NCBI GenBank assembly: GCA_963841105.1
Contig: CAWJCB010000042.1
Location: 1-64,000, forward strand
From: VAZQ01 sp963841105
GTDB lineage: Bacteria; Pseudomonadota; Alphaproteobacteria; Rhizobiales; Xanthobacteraceae
Reading direction: 5' to 3'
DNA length: 64,000 bases
Below are positions 42,805 through 50,994 of this stretch, one piece after another; within the stretch, counting starts at the first letter, position 1; each line of letters opens with the position of its first letter. A program made the translations under genes and the position numbers. The notes beneath the pieces were generated by a model that was given only the letters and a program-made list of their open reading frames with translations, searched no databases and had not been told where the DNA came from.

Positions 42805-43365
42805 ATGACGCAAGCATCTTCAGCTGCCCGGCAGCCGCGGACCAAAATTCCGATCCCGGCCAAGATGCCGGTGGCGCTCCATGTCAACGGCGTCGAGCGC
42901 CAGCTTAGCCTTGCGCCTTGGACCACGCTTCTCGACGCGCTGCGCCTTCATCTCGATCTCACCGGCACCAAGAAGGGATGCGATCACGGCCAGTGCGGCG
43001 CCTGCACCGTTCTGGTGAATGGCCGGCGAATCAATTCGTGCCTCACGCTGGCGGTCATGCACGATGGCGCTCGGGTTACCACCATTGAAGGCCTGGAACA
43101 GGAAAACACGCTGCACCGGCTTCAGCAGAGCTTTATCGACCATGACGCATTTCAGTGCGGCTACTGCACTCCGGGGCAGATCTGCTCTGCTGTCGGCCTG
43201 ATCAGCGAAGGGAGAGCTCGCACGGCCGATGACATCCGCGAGCTGATGAGCGGCAATATCTGCCGCTGCGGCGCTTACACCAACATCGTATCGGCGATCG
43301 AGGAGGTCATCGCCGGCGCTGCAACGGAGAAGGCTGCCCCGGATGCGAAGGAGCCGCGCCGATGA
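42805..43365 (+). CDS. paoA: PaoA-like 2Fe-2S subunit of molybdenum oxidoreductase
   Basis: A 186-aa electron-transfer subunit with two 2Fe-2S clusters. The plant-type cluster uses C59, C64, C67 and C79 (KKGCDHGQCGACTVL ... NSCL), and the second uses C118, C121, C153 and C155 (FQCGYCTPGQ ... ICRCGAY). The stretches GTKKGCDHGQCGACTVLVNGRR and CLTLAVMHDGA closely follow E. coli PaoA (YagT). Unlike PaoA there is no twin-arginine signal, only a short polar tail, so the enzyme is probably cytoplasmic. GGGGAG precedes the ATG, and its stop overlaps the start of the FAD subunit. Confidence 0.9.
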   Translation: MTQASSAARQPRTKIPIPAKMPVALHVNGVERQLSLAPWTTLLDALRLHLDLTGTKKGCDHGQCGACTVLVNGRRINSCLTLAVMHDGARVTTIEGLEQENTLHRLQQSFIDHDAFQCGYCTPGQICSAVGLISEGRARTADDIRELMSGNICRCGAYTNIVSAIEEVIAGAATEKAAPDAKEPRR

Positions 43366-44378
43366 TCAATTTCGCCTACGCCCGGGCGCACGACGTGGCC
43401 GACGCCGTGCGCCAGATTGCAGCGGACCCGGCGGCGAAATTCATTGCCGGCGGCACCAACCTGATCGATCTCATGAAGGAGAATGTCGCTCGCCCATCGC
43501 GATTGATCGACATCACGCATCTGCCGCTTAAGACCGTTGAGGAGAGCGAGGATGGCGGATTGCGCATCGGCGCCTTGGTTCCCAACAGCGATCTCGCCTA
43601 TCACCCGCTGATCGAGGCGCGTTATCCGCTGCTCGCGAGTGCGATCCTCGCGGGAGCGTCGCCGCAACTGCGCAATATGGCCTCGACGGGAGGCAATCTT
43701 TTGCAGCGGACGCGCTGCATCTACTTCTACGACATCACCACCCCATGCAACAAGCGCGAACCGGGCAACGGCTGCTCCGCAATCGGTGGGATCAACCGCA
43801 TGCACGCGATCCTCGGCACGAGTGAGCAGTGCATAGCCACGAATCCTTCAGACATGTGCGTTGCGCTCGCGGCGCTGGAGGCGCGCGTGCTGGCAACCGG
43901 CAGCGCAGGCCAGCGCCGCATCCCCTTTGCCGATTTCCACCGGCTACCCGGCGATGCTCCGCAGACTGACACGACATTGCGCCCGGACGAGATCGTCACC
44001 GGGATAGAGCTGCCCCCGAACGGCTTTGCCGGCAACTGCACCTATCTGAAAATTCGCGATCGGCTATCCTATGCCTTCGCGCTGGTGTCGGTCGCAGTCG
44101 CGCTCGATATGCAAGGCGGCACGATCAGGCAAGCGCGTCTCGCGCTTGGCGGCGTCGCGCACAAACCCTGGCGAGACAAGGACGCCGAAGCGCAGCTCGC
44201 CGGAGCGCAGCCAACCGGCGAGAGCTTTCTCCGCGCCGCCGAGACTTTGCTGCGAGGGGCGCGCGGCTTCGGGCACAACGATTTCAAGATCGAGCTGGTG
44301 CGCCGCGCCGTCGTGCGTGCGCTGACGCAGGCAGCGCGGGGCACCCCGCAATCGCAGACGGACAAGCGTATCAAATAG
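43362..44378 (+). CDS. paoB: PaoB-like FAD subunit, with extra FeS cysteines
   Basis: A 338-aa FAD-binding subunit. FAD-binding loops are AGGTNLIDLMK (29-39) and STGGNLLQR (108-116). Cysteines C119, C129, C138 and C157 (RTRCIYFYD, TPCNKREPGNGC, EQCIAT) match the extra 4Fe-4S cluster of the PaoB branch, which ordinary CoxM/XdhB proteins lack. ATG overlaps the paoA stop (ATGA). It passes electrons from the FeS subunit to an acceptor. Confidence 0.9.
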   Translation: MINFAYARAHDVADAVRQIAADPAAKFIAGGTNLIDLMKENVARPSRLIDITHLPLKTVEESEDGGLRIGALVPNSDLAYHPLIEARYPLLASAILAGASPQLRNMASTGGNLLQRTRCIYFYDITTPCNKREPGNGCSAIGGINRMHAILGTSEQCIATNPSDMCVALAALEARVLATGSAGQRRIPFADFHRLPGDAPQTDTTLRPDEIVTGIELPPNGFAGNCTYLKIRDRLSYAFALVSVAVALDMQGGTIRQARLALGGVAHKPWRDKDAEAQLAGAQPTGESFLRAAETLLRGARGFGHNDFKIELVRRAVVRALTQAARGTPQSQTDKRIK

Positions 44379-44390
44379 CGAGACGGCGCC

Positions 44391-46616
44391 ATGACTGCAG
44401 CAGCGAGTTACCTGGGCAAGCCGACGTCCCGCATCGATGGGAGAGCCAAGGTTACCGGACTGGCCAAATATGCCGGTGAACCCAACGTGCCCGCCCTGGC
44501 GCATGGTTTTGTGGTCTCGTCGGCCATTGCCAAGGGTCGCATCAAGCGCATCCACACCGAGGAGGCGTTAGCGGTCGAAGGCGTCCTCGACGTGCTCACG
44601 CACGTGCATCGACCCGAGCTGGCGGCTTCCGACGAGTGCTACAATGACGATATCGCACCGCCCGGGTCGCCCTATCGTCCTCTTTACGATGACCAAATCC
44701 ATTTCAGCGGCCAGCCGGTGGCGCTGGTGGTGGCGGAGGAGTTTGAGGTCGCGCGCTTCGCAGCGTCGCTCCTTGGCGTTGAGTATGAGCAGCACAACCA
44801 TGTCAGCGACTTTGAAGCGCAATTCAAGCAAGGCGCGCTGTGCAAGCCGAAGGATGCGCCACCTCACAAGCGCGGCAATCCGGCGGACGCGTTCAACACG
44901 GCCGCCGTCCGGGTGGAAGCGGAATATCGCATTCCGGTCGAGCATCACAATCCCATGGAGCCGTTCGCAACCACCGCGATCTGGGAAGGCGATGGCCGGA
45001 TAACCGCCTATGACAAAACGCAGGGGCCGCAGAACAGCCGAAACTACGTTGCCGACGCCTGCAGGATGCGGCGCGACAAGGTGCGCGTGCTCTCGCCCTA
45101 TGTGGGCGGCGCGTTCGGGTCCGGCCTTCGGCCGCAGTATCAGTTGCTGCTTGCCGTGCTCGCGGCGCGCGCGCTCGAGCGTTCGGTGCGTGTGACGCTC
45201 ACCCGGCAGCAGATGTTCACGATCGGCTATCGCGCGGCCGTGATTCAGAAGTTGGCGCTCGGCGCCGACAAGGCCGGCAGGCTCGTCTCGTTCCGGCATG
45301 ACGCCGTCTCCATGACCTCCCAGTTCGAGGATTTCCAGCGCACGATCGCCAACTGGTCGAGCCTGCTTTACCGCTGCGCCAACAGCGCGCTCGTGCAGCG
45401 CCTCGTCAAGCTCGACCAGAACACGCCTTGCGACATGCGCGCGCCGGGCGGTGCGGAAGGCATGTACGCCATCGAATGCGCCATGGACGAGTTGGCCTAT
45501 GCGGCAAATATCGATCCACTGGAGTTGCGGCTGATCAACTATTCCGATCGCGATCAGACCGAGGACAAGCCGTACAGCAGCAAGCAACTGCGCGAATGCT
45601 ATCGCCAAGGCGCGGAAAGGTTCGGTTGGTCGAAGCGCAACCCGAAGCCGCGGACCGTGCGGGACGGCAACGAACTGGTCGGCTGGGGCATGGCGACCGG
45701 TGTCTGGGAAGCGATGCAACTCAAGGCGAGCGCGCGGGCTGGGCTCACCGCCAACGGCAGCGTGGAGATCGCAAGCGCCACGGCCGACATGGGGCCGGGA
45801 ACCTATACCATGATGGCCCAGCTCGCCGCCGAAATGCTGGGTGCGCCGCTCGGCAATGTCACGGTGAAGCTTGGCGATTCCTCGCTCCCGGATGCGCCGG
45901 TGGAAGGCGGCTCCTTCACCACCTCATCCGTCGGCTCGGCCATACACGCCGCCTGTCGCGCGGTGCAGGAACAGCTTCTGGGCTTCTCTAAAAAAATGGC
46001 GAGATCGCCGCTCGCTGAGGCGAAGCTCGACGATGTCGAATTTGCGCAGGGCAAGATCAAGATCCGGCACAAGCAGCACGCCGGCCGGGAGGTGTTGATC
46101 GCCGACGCGATGCGGGCCGGCAAAGTCGATCGGATCGAAAAGGAAGCAACCGTCGACCCGAAGGAGGATAGCAAATACTCACACGCAACCCACTCCGCGG
46201 TTTTCGCCGAGGTCAAGGTCGACGAGCAGCTCGGCGTAATCCGGGTCACGCGCGTGGTGAATGCGGTGGCCGCCGGGCGTATCCTCAATCCCAAAGTTGC
46301 AGGCAGCCAGATACTCGGCGCGGTTGTTGGTGGCATCGGAATGGCATTGCATGAAGAGACCGTGACCGACCACCGGTTCGGACGTTTCATGAACCATAGT
46401 CTCGCCGAGTACCATGTTCCCGTGAACGCGGACGTGCACGCGATCGACGTCATCTTCGTCGAAGAGAAGGACGAAGAGATCAATCCGCTTGGCGTCAAAG
46501 GCGTCGGTGAGATCGGGATTGTGGGAACCGCCGCGGCGATCGCGAATGCGGTCTATCATGCAACCGGGAAGCGGGTGCGCGATCTGCCGATCACCATCGA
46601 CAAGCTGATGCGATAG
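44391..46616 (+). CDS. paoC: PaoC-like molybdenum-binding subunit
   Basis: A 741-aa catalytic subunit. The hammerhead domain covers about 10-130. Moco contacts are VGGAFGSGLRPQYQ (about 236-249), DMRAPGGAEGMYAIE (about 347-361), TADMGPGTYTMMAQ (about 464-477), and GVKGVGEIGIVGTAAAIANAV with the base Glu near residue 707. Length and the DMGPGTYT motif fit the PaoC/YagR aldehyde-oxidoreductase branch. Substrates of that branch are aromatic aldehydes, and ring hydroxylation is also possible. No PaoD/XdhC-like chaperone gene is in the window. Twelve bases separate it from paoB. Confidence 0.9.
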   Translation: MTAAASYLGKPTSRIDGRAKVTGLAKYAGEPNVPALAHGFVVSSAIAKGRIKRIHTEEALAVEGVLDVLTHVHRPELAASDECYNDDIAPPGSPYRPLYDDQIHFSGQPVALVVAEEFEVARFAASLLGVEYEQHNHVSDFEAQFKQGALCKPKDAPPHKRGNPADAFNTAAVRVEAEYRIPVEHHNPMEPFATTAIWEGDGRITAYDKTQGPQNSRNYVADACRMRRDKVRVLSPYVGGAFGSGLRPQYQLLLAVLAARALERSVRVTLTRQQMFTIGYRAAVIQKLALGADKAGRLVSFRHDAVSMTSQFEDFQRTIANWSSLLYRCANSALVQRLVKLDQNTPCDMRAPGGAEGMYAIECAMDELAYAANIDPLELRLINYSDRDQTEDKPYSSKQLRECYRQGAERFGWSKRNPKPRTVRDGNELVGWGMATGVWEAMQLKASARAGLTANGSVEIASATADMGPGTYTMMAQLAAEMLGAPLGNVTVKLGDSSLPDAPVEGGSFTTSSVGSAIHAACRAVQEQLLGFSKKMARSPLAEAKLDDVEFAQGKIKIRHKQHAGREVLIADAMRAGKVDRIEKEATVDPKEDSKYSHATHSAVFAEVKVDEQLGVIRVTRVVNAVAAGRILNPKVAGSQILGAVVGGIGMALHEETVTDHRFGRFMNHSLAEYHVPVNADVHAIDVIFVEEKDEEINPLGVKGVGEIGIVGTAAAIANAVYHATGKRVRDLPITIDKLMR

Positions 46617-46668
46617 AGCAGAACTCGAACGTGGGCACCCGTTTTCGGAAACAGACGGCGTAGTCAGG

Positions 46669-48102
46669 TCATGAACCGGCGGCGCGAGGAAACCAGGCGC
46701 CGCGGCTAATGGCGGCAAGGAGCACCGTTCCATGCAGGAACAGACCGAACGCCAGCGCAGCGAAGAGATATTGCAGCGAGCCGGTTAGCCGCAGCGCCAG
46801 CCACCCGCCGCCGATCGCTACCAGCATGCGCGCGAAACCGGCGAATAGCGGCCAGAACAGGCGCCCCGCTCCTTGGGATGCGAAGTAGAGCGCAAGCGCC
46901 AAGCCAAAAAACCCGTAGGTCGGTCCGACGAGGCGCAGATAGAGCATTCCGGCCGCGATCACCTCTGGGTCGCTGCTGAACTGTTCGATCCAGATCTGCG
47001 GCCAGACGGCCGCCGCGATGCCGATCGCTTCGGTGATGGCAAAACCGATTGCTCCGCCAACCAGCGCAATGCGCAAGGCCCGCTCTCGCTGCCCGGCGCC
47101 AACATTCGTGCCGACCAGGGCGACGAGGGGCGCCCCAAGACCAAACACAATTGGAATGAGCAGGTATTCAAGTCGCGCGCCGGTGCCATAGCCGGCTGCG
47201 GCACCAGCGCCCGCGGCGGTAGCGACCAATGCAGTCGCAAGGGCGATGATGACGTTCGTTTGGAGAGAAGTTATTGACGCAGCCGCCCCCACGTTCAGAA
47301 TGCTGCGAAAAAATGACCAACGCAGCCGGGACAGGCGCAAACGCGCGGCATTGCGTCCGGAGAGCACATACCAGACCATTACGGCGAAGCCGGCCGCATA
47401 GAATACGATCAATGCCACGCCGCCGCCGGCAATGCCGAGAGCTGGAAGGGGCCCAAGCCCGAAGATCAGCACAGGCGACAGCGGCACCAGGACGGCCACG
47501 CCGACGCAGACGACGAGTGCGGGAACCAGCATATTGCCAGTGCCCCGGATCACGTTGGCCAGGCCATTCATCGCCCAGAGCAGAACGCTTCCGGCGAAGA
47601 CCACGTTCGAGTAGACGAGAGCGTTGTCGAGCGCGGCGCCCTCTCCCCCGAGCGCACGATAGATCGGACGTCCGAAGGCCAGCATGATGATGGAGAAGAA
47701 GCCGCCCAAGGCGACGCTGATGACCAGCGCATGCATCACCAGCGCGTTTGCCTCGTCGCGATGACCCGCGCCCAGCGCTCGCGCGATGGCGGACGAGATT
47801 CCTCCTCCCATGGCGCCGGCCGAGATCATCTGCGTCAGCATCACGCCAGGAAAGACGAGCGCCATGGCCGCCAAGGCGTCGGTGCCGAGCTTCGCGACAA
47901 ACCAGGTTTCGACCAGACCGGTAGCGGCCTGCGCCAGCATGACCAGCACGTTGGGCCATGCCAACAGCAACAGCGTCCGCACGATAGGGCCGTGCAGAAG
48001 GACTTGCGTTCTGGGAGTGAGGGGAGTGAGGGGAACGGATTTGATGATGTCCTTGGAGCAGGGCGCAAGCTGCGATGCTTCTTGCGTCGCTGCGAGGCTC
48101 AT
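46669..48102 (-). CDS. MATE family efflux transporter
   Basis: A 477-aa inner-membrane multidrug/toxin extrusion protein. It has about twelve hydrophobic segments in two similar halves (GPIVRTLLLLAWPNVLVMLAQAATGLVETWFVAKLGTDALAAMALVFP and SILNVGAAASITSLQTNVIIALATALVATAAG). The loop LVALVGTNVGAGQRERALRIA is a MatE signature. The ATG overlaps the HxlR stop, so pump and regulator are one operon. It would export cationic or aromatic compounds using a Na+ or H+ gradient. Confidence 0.9.
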   Translation of the reverse strand: MSLAATQEASQLAPCSKDIIKSVPLTPLTPRTQVLLHGPIVRTLLLLAWPNVLVMLAQAATGLVETWFVAKLGTDALAAMALVFPGVMLTQMISAGAMGGGISSAIARALGAGHRDEANALVMHALVISVALGGFFSIIMLAFGRPIYRALGGEGAALDNALVYSNVVFAGSVLLWAMNGLANVIRGTGNMLVPALVVCVGVAVLVPLSPVLIFGLGPLPALGIAGGGVALIVFYAAGFAVMVWYVLSGRNAARLRLSRLRWSFFRSILNVGAAASITSLQTNVIIALATALVATAAGAGAAAGYGTGARLEYLLIPIVFGLGAPLVALVGTNVGAGQRERALRIALVGGAIGFAITEAIGIAAAVWPQIWIEQFSSDPEVIAAGMLYLRLVGPTYGFFGLALALYFASQGAGRLFWPLFAGFARMLVAIGGGWLALRLTGSLQYLFAALAFGLFLHGTVLLAAISRGAWFPRAAGS

Positions 48103-48659
48103 TTCGACCTCCGCTTGGCGGCGCCGACCTTGCTCGCGGCGGATACAAGCTCCCGCTTGCCGGAAGCACTCACCAGATTGGCGTATTTTTGCCGCGTGCG
48201 TTCCCCGGCAGCCGGCCCCGGCACCAATGCGTATTCCGGCTCCTCGATCGCATGTCCGGTGGCTGGATCGACGAGAACCGGATCAACAACGCTCCCCGTC
48301 CTGGCATTGACGAGCAGCACGCTCGGGCCTTCGGGCGCAAAGTGCTTGTTGCCCCACGCAAGCAACGCGACCAGTATCGGACGGAAATCACGGCCGCGCG
48401 CGGTTGGCACATATTCATCGCGCGGCGGCCGTTCGCTGTAACGCCGGCGCTCCAGAAGACCCGCGTCGACGAGTGACTTGAGCCTGCGCGCCAACATATT
48501 TGGCGCGATCCCGAGACTCTGCTGGAATTCGTCAAAGCGCGTCATCCCGTGCAGCGCATCGCGCAGAATAAGAATGCTCCACCACTCGCCCACACGTTCA
48601 AGGCCGCGGGCAATCGGGCACGCCATGGCACCAAAGCTCTTTCGCTGCATTGACACCAT
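48099..48659 (-). CDS. HxlR family transcriptional regulator
   Basis: A 186-aa regulator. The HxlR winged helix (about 10-105) is recognisable from CPIARGLERVGEWWSILILRDALHGMTRFDEFQQSLGIAPNMLARRLKSLVDAGLLERRRYSERPPRDEYVPTARG. The C-terminal about 80 residues are longer than in minimal HxlR proteins and may bind a ligand. Cys14 at the conserved N-terminal position could sense redox or electrophiles. It is divergent from the MaoC-like gene over a short region with AGTAACT direct repeats and co-transcribed with the MATE pump. Confidence 0.88.
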   Translation of the reverse strand: MVSMQRKSFGAMACPIARGLERVGEWWSILILRDALHGMTRFDEFQQSLGIAPNMLARRLKSLVDAGLLERRRYSERPPRDEYVPTARGRDFRPILVALLAWGNKHFAPEGPSVLLVNARTGSVVDPVLVDPATGHAIEEPEYALVPGPAAGERTRQKYANLVSASGKRELVSAASKVGAAKRRSK

Positions 48660-48666
48660 GTAGACC

Positions 48667-48691
48667 AGTAACTATCATTATGCAAGTAACT
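48667..48691. promoter_or_regulatory. Candidate HxlR operator
   Basis: AGTAACT occurs at 48667-48673 and again at 48685-48691, an 18-bp periodic direct repeat in the divergent region between the hxlR-type (start 48659) and MaoC-like (start 48707) genes. Position fits repression of both. Confidence 0.4.
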
Positions 48692-48706
48692 GATCAGGAG
48701 ATGGGC

Positions 48707-49243
48707 ATGAGTGATGCGGGCAACCCTGCTTCGGATTCCTCCCTGTTTCTTGAAGACCTCCATGTCGGCCAACGCTTTGCGAGCCGATCGCATCGACTCG
48801 ACGCGGCCCAGATCAAGGCGTTCGCGGAGCAATATGATCCCCAGCCGTTTCATCTGGATAACGAAACGGCCAAGGCGACGCTTTTTGGTGGATTGGCCGC
48901 GAGCGGGTGGCACACCGCTGCGATCACGATGAGATTGCTCGTGGAATCGGGATTGCCGCTTCGCGGAGGAATTATCGGCAGCGGTGGGGAGGTCAGCTGG
49001 CCGAAGCCGACGCGGCCAGGCGATACGCTCAGCGTTTTCAGTGAAATAGAAGAGGTCACGCCCTCCCGCTCGCGACCTGACCGCGGCATGATCCGCGTGC
49101 GCAGCGAGACCCGAAACCAGCACGGTGAGGTCGTCCAGGTTCTCATCGCCAAGCTTGTGGTGCCCAGACGCAGTGCGGGTACTCTCACGCCTTCCTCCTC
49201 GTCATCTTCCCTCGACACGGTCCCTCAAACCGCCGGGACCTGA
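48707..49243 (+). CDS. MaoC-like hot-dog-fold dehydratase
   Basis: A 178-aa (R)-hydratase/dehydratase-like protein. The MaoC motif is at about 42-60: AFAEQYDPQPFHLDNETAKATLFGGLAASGWHTA, with the catalytic Asp/His pair (D-P-Q-P-F-H). IIGSGGEVSWPKPTRPGDTLSV continues the hot-dog fold. ATG 48707 has AGGAG 7 nt upstream; earlier ATGs at 48680 and 48701 are weaker. The Ser-rich tail (TPSSSSSSLD) is unusual. Related proteins hydrate enoyl-CoA esters. The MFS gene follows 34 bp later. Confidence 0.82.
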   Translation: MSDAGNPASDSSLFLEDLHVGQRFASRSHRLDAAQIKAFAEQYDPQPFHLDNETAKATLFGGLAASGWHTAAITMRLLVESGLPLRGGIIGSGGEVSWPKPTRPGDTLSVFSEIEEVTPSRSRPDRGMIRVRSETRNQHGEVVQVLIAKLVVPRRSAGTLTPSSSSSSLDTVPQTAGT

Positions 49244-49277
49244 GCATCCTTTGCCACTCCAGCTCGAAAGAGAGACA

Positions 49278-50528
49278 ATGGCGCAACAACGCAATTTCTG
49301 GATTCCAGTGATCTGCGGAGCGGCAATTCTGACGATTGGAATTGGAGCACGCCAAAGTTTCGGCATTTTTCAGAAGCCGATCGCGGCGGACCTCAATGTC
49401 GGGCGCGAGCTTTGGTCATTCGGAAACGCGCTCGGCATGTTGCTGATGGGAATGTTCGCGCCTTTCGCCGGCAATCTCGCCGATCGCTTTGGGACAGCGC
49501 GCACGGTCGGGGGTGGCGGCGTGCTCTACGTGGCGGGCATGCTCATTATCGCGCTGGCGAACGAAGGCGTGATGCTCACGCTCGGCAACGCACTTTCGGG
49601 CATCGGCATGGCGGCGGCCGGTTTTGGACCTATCCTCGGCGCCATTGGACGGCAGACTCCGGTTGCACAGAGATCGCTTGCGCTCGGCGTCGCCACCGCC
49701 GGCGGCTCGTTCGGGCAGTTCGCGATCGTGCCGTTTGCCTCGGTCCTGCAAAATCGTTTCGACGACTGGCATACGACGATGTTCGTGCTTGCCGGCCTCT
49801 CGCTGATCATGATCCCTCTTGCCGTAGGTCTGCGCGAGAGCCGTGCGGGGAATGCGAAGACCGTCGCTACGGCAAGGAGGCAAAGCAGCAGGGACGCGCT
49901 AAGGGAAGCTTTCAACACCCAGGGATTCTGGCTGCTCACAGTCGGTTTTTTTGTCTGCGGCTTCCACGTCACCTTCATCGGGCTGCATTTGCCTCCTTAC
50001 ATCTCCGACCACTCCGTCGGGCTCTCGTTCTTCGGACGTCCGATATCGGCAATCGAGCTTGGGGGATGGGCCATCGGCCTCGTAGGTCTCTTCAATATCG
50101 GCGGAGCGCTGCTGTGGGGTTGGCTCGGCGGGCGCCATTTACGCAAGGACATGCTGGCGCTGCTCTATGCCTTGCGTGCGCTTGCCTTCGTGCTGTTCCT
50201 GGCGCTGCCGCTGACCTGGGTTTCCGTCCTTCTGTTCGCCGCGGCGCTGGGGTTTCTGTGGCTCGGCACCGTTCCGCTGACCAGCGGACTGGTGGGCTAC
50301 ATGTTCGGGCCGGTGCACATGTCGATGCTGTGGGGAATTGTATTCTTCAGCCATCAGCTGGGAAGCTTCCTGGGCGGCTGGGGAGCAGGACGTCTCTATG
50401 ACATTCAGGGCAATTACGATGTGATGTGGTGGATCTCCGTAGGGCTTGGCGTATTCGCGGCGGTGATCCATTGGCTCATTCGCGAGCAACCGGTCGAGCG
50501 GCTCGTGCTCGCACCGGCGCCGTCATGA
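49278..50528 (+). CDS. MFS transporter (OFA/monocarboxylate-like)
   Basis: A 416-aa major facilitator with about twelve membrane segments. The N-terminal GARQSFGIFQKPIAADL and the motif A-like loop GNLADRFGTARTVGGGGVLYV resemble the oxalate/formate antiporter and MCT-like branches. A central loop (RESRAGNAKTVATARRQSSRD, about 195-215) separates the halves. GAGAGAC precedes ATG 49278. Direction and substrate are unknown; it may import or export an organic acid linked to the MaoC-like enzyme. Its stop overlaps the start of a small membrane protein. Confidence 0.87.
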   Translation: MAQQRNFWIPVICGAAILTIGIGARQSFGIFQKPIAADLNVGRELWSFGNALGMLLMGMFAPFAGNLADRFGTARTVGGGGVLYVAGMLIIALANEGVMLTLGNALSGIGMAAAGFGPILGAIGRQTPVAQRSLALGVATAGGSFGQFAIVPFASVLQNRFDDWHTTMFVLAGLSLIMIPLAVGLRESRAGNAKTVATARRQSSRDALREAFNTQGFWLLTVGFFVCGFHVTFIGLHLPPYISDHSVGLSFFGRPISAIELGGWAIGLVGLFNIGGALLWGWLGGRHLRKDMLALLYALRALAFVLFLALPLTWVSVLLFAAALGFLWLGTVPLTSGLVGYMFGPVHMSMLWGIVFFSHQLGSFLGGWGAGRLYDIQGNYDVMWWISVGLGVFAAVIHWLIREQPVERLVLAPAPS

Positions 50529-50692
50529 ACCAAGTCGCCGGCGGCGCGGACAACGCGGCGAAGCGGCCGCCTCGCCTGATGCTGTGGTTTGTCGGTGGCA
50601 TCGGCTTTGCAGTTTGCAGCCTGGTGCTTTTGTTATGGGGCCTGAACGGCCCGACATACATCTTCGATCTGATCGTCGCGTTCTGCGGTTAG
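50525..50692 (+). CDS. Small single-span membrane protein, 55 aa
   Basis: The ATG overlaps the MFS stop (ATGA), which strongly suggests translational coupling. After a basic N-terminus (NAAKRPPR) one hydrophobic helix follows (LMLWFVGGIGFAVCSLVLLLWGLNG, about 18-42), then a short hydrophobic tail. No family recognised. It may be an accessory peptide of the MFS carrier. Confidence 0.6.
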   Translation: MNQVAGGADNAAKRPPRLMLWFVGGIGFAVCSLVLLLWGLNGPTYIFDLIVAFCG

Positions 50693-50994
50693 CGCCGCGC
50701 CGGCTTGGTCGGCGGCAGGATAGTGCTCGCCGATCGCATCCGCAGCGCACTCCTATCCGAGGCCGTATCTGCGAAACATGGTCGATCATCGCCATAGATT
50801 TCTCCGCGCGCTGTGACCCCCGTCACGGATTGTCCGTTCTCTGCAGGAGCGCATTCAAGTCACCGATGAGAAGGGGAGTAGACCGCGCATGCCGGGGCGG
50901 CCTATGCTCGCAAGCATCAGCGCGGCGTGAACAAAGCGGCTTGGCCATCATCTAAAGCGAGATGCTTTCTCATCGCCGCGGCAGGGAGAGTGCC
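50693..50994. other. Intergenic region without recognised gene
   Basis: About 300 bp between the small membrane protein and the AfuA-type binding protein. No convincing reading frame, repeat or terminator is seen. A small inverted repeat AAAGCGAGATGCTTT occurs near 50954-50968. The promoter of the downstream operon must lie here, but no clear -35/-10 pair was found. Confidence 0.5.
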
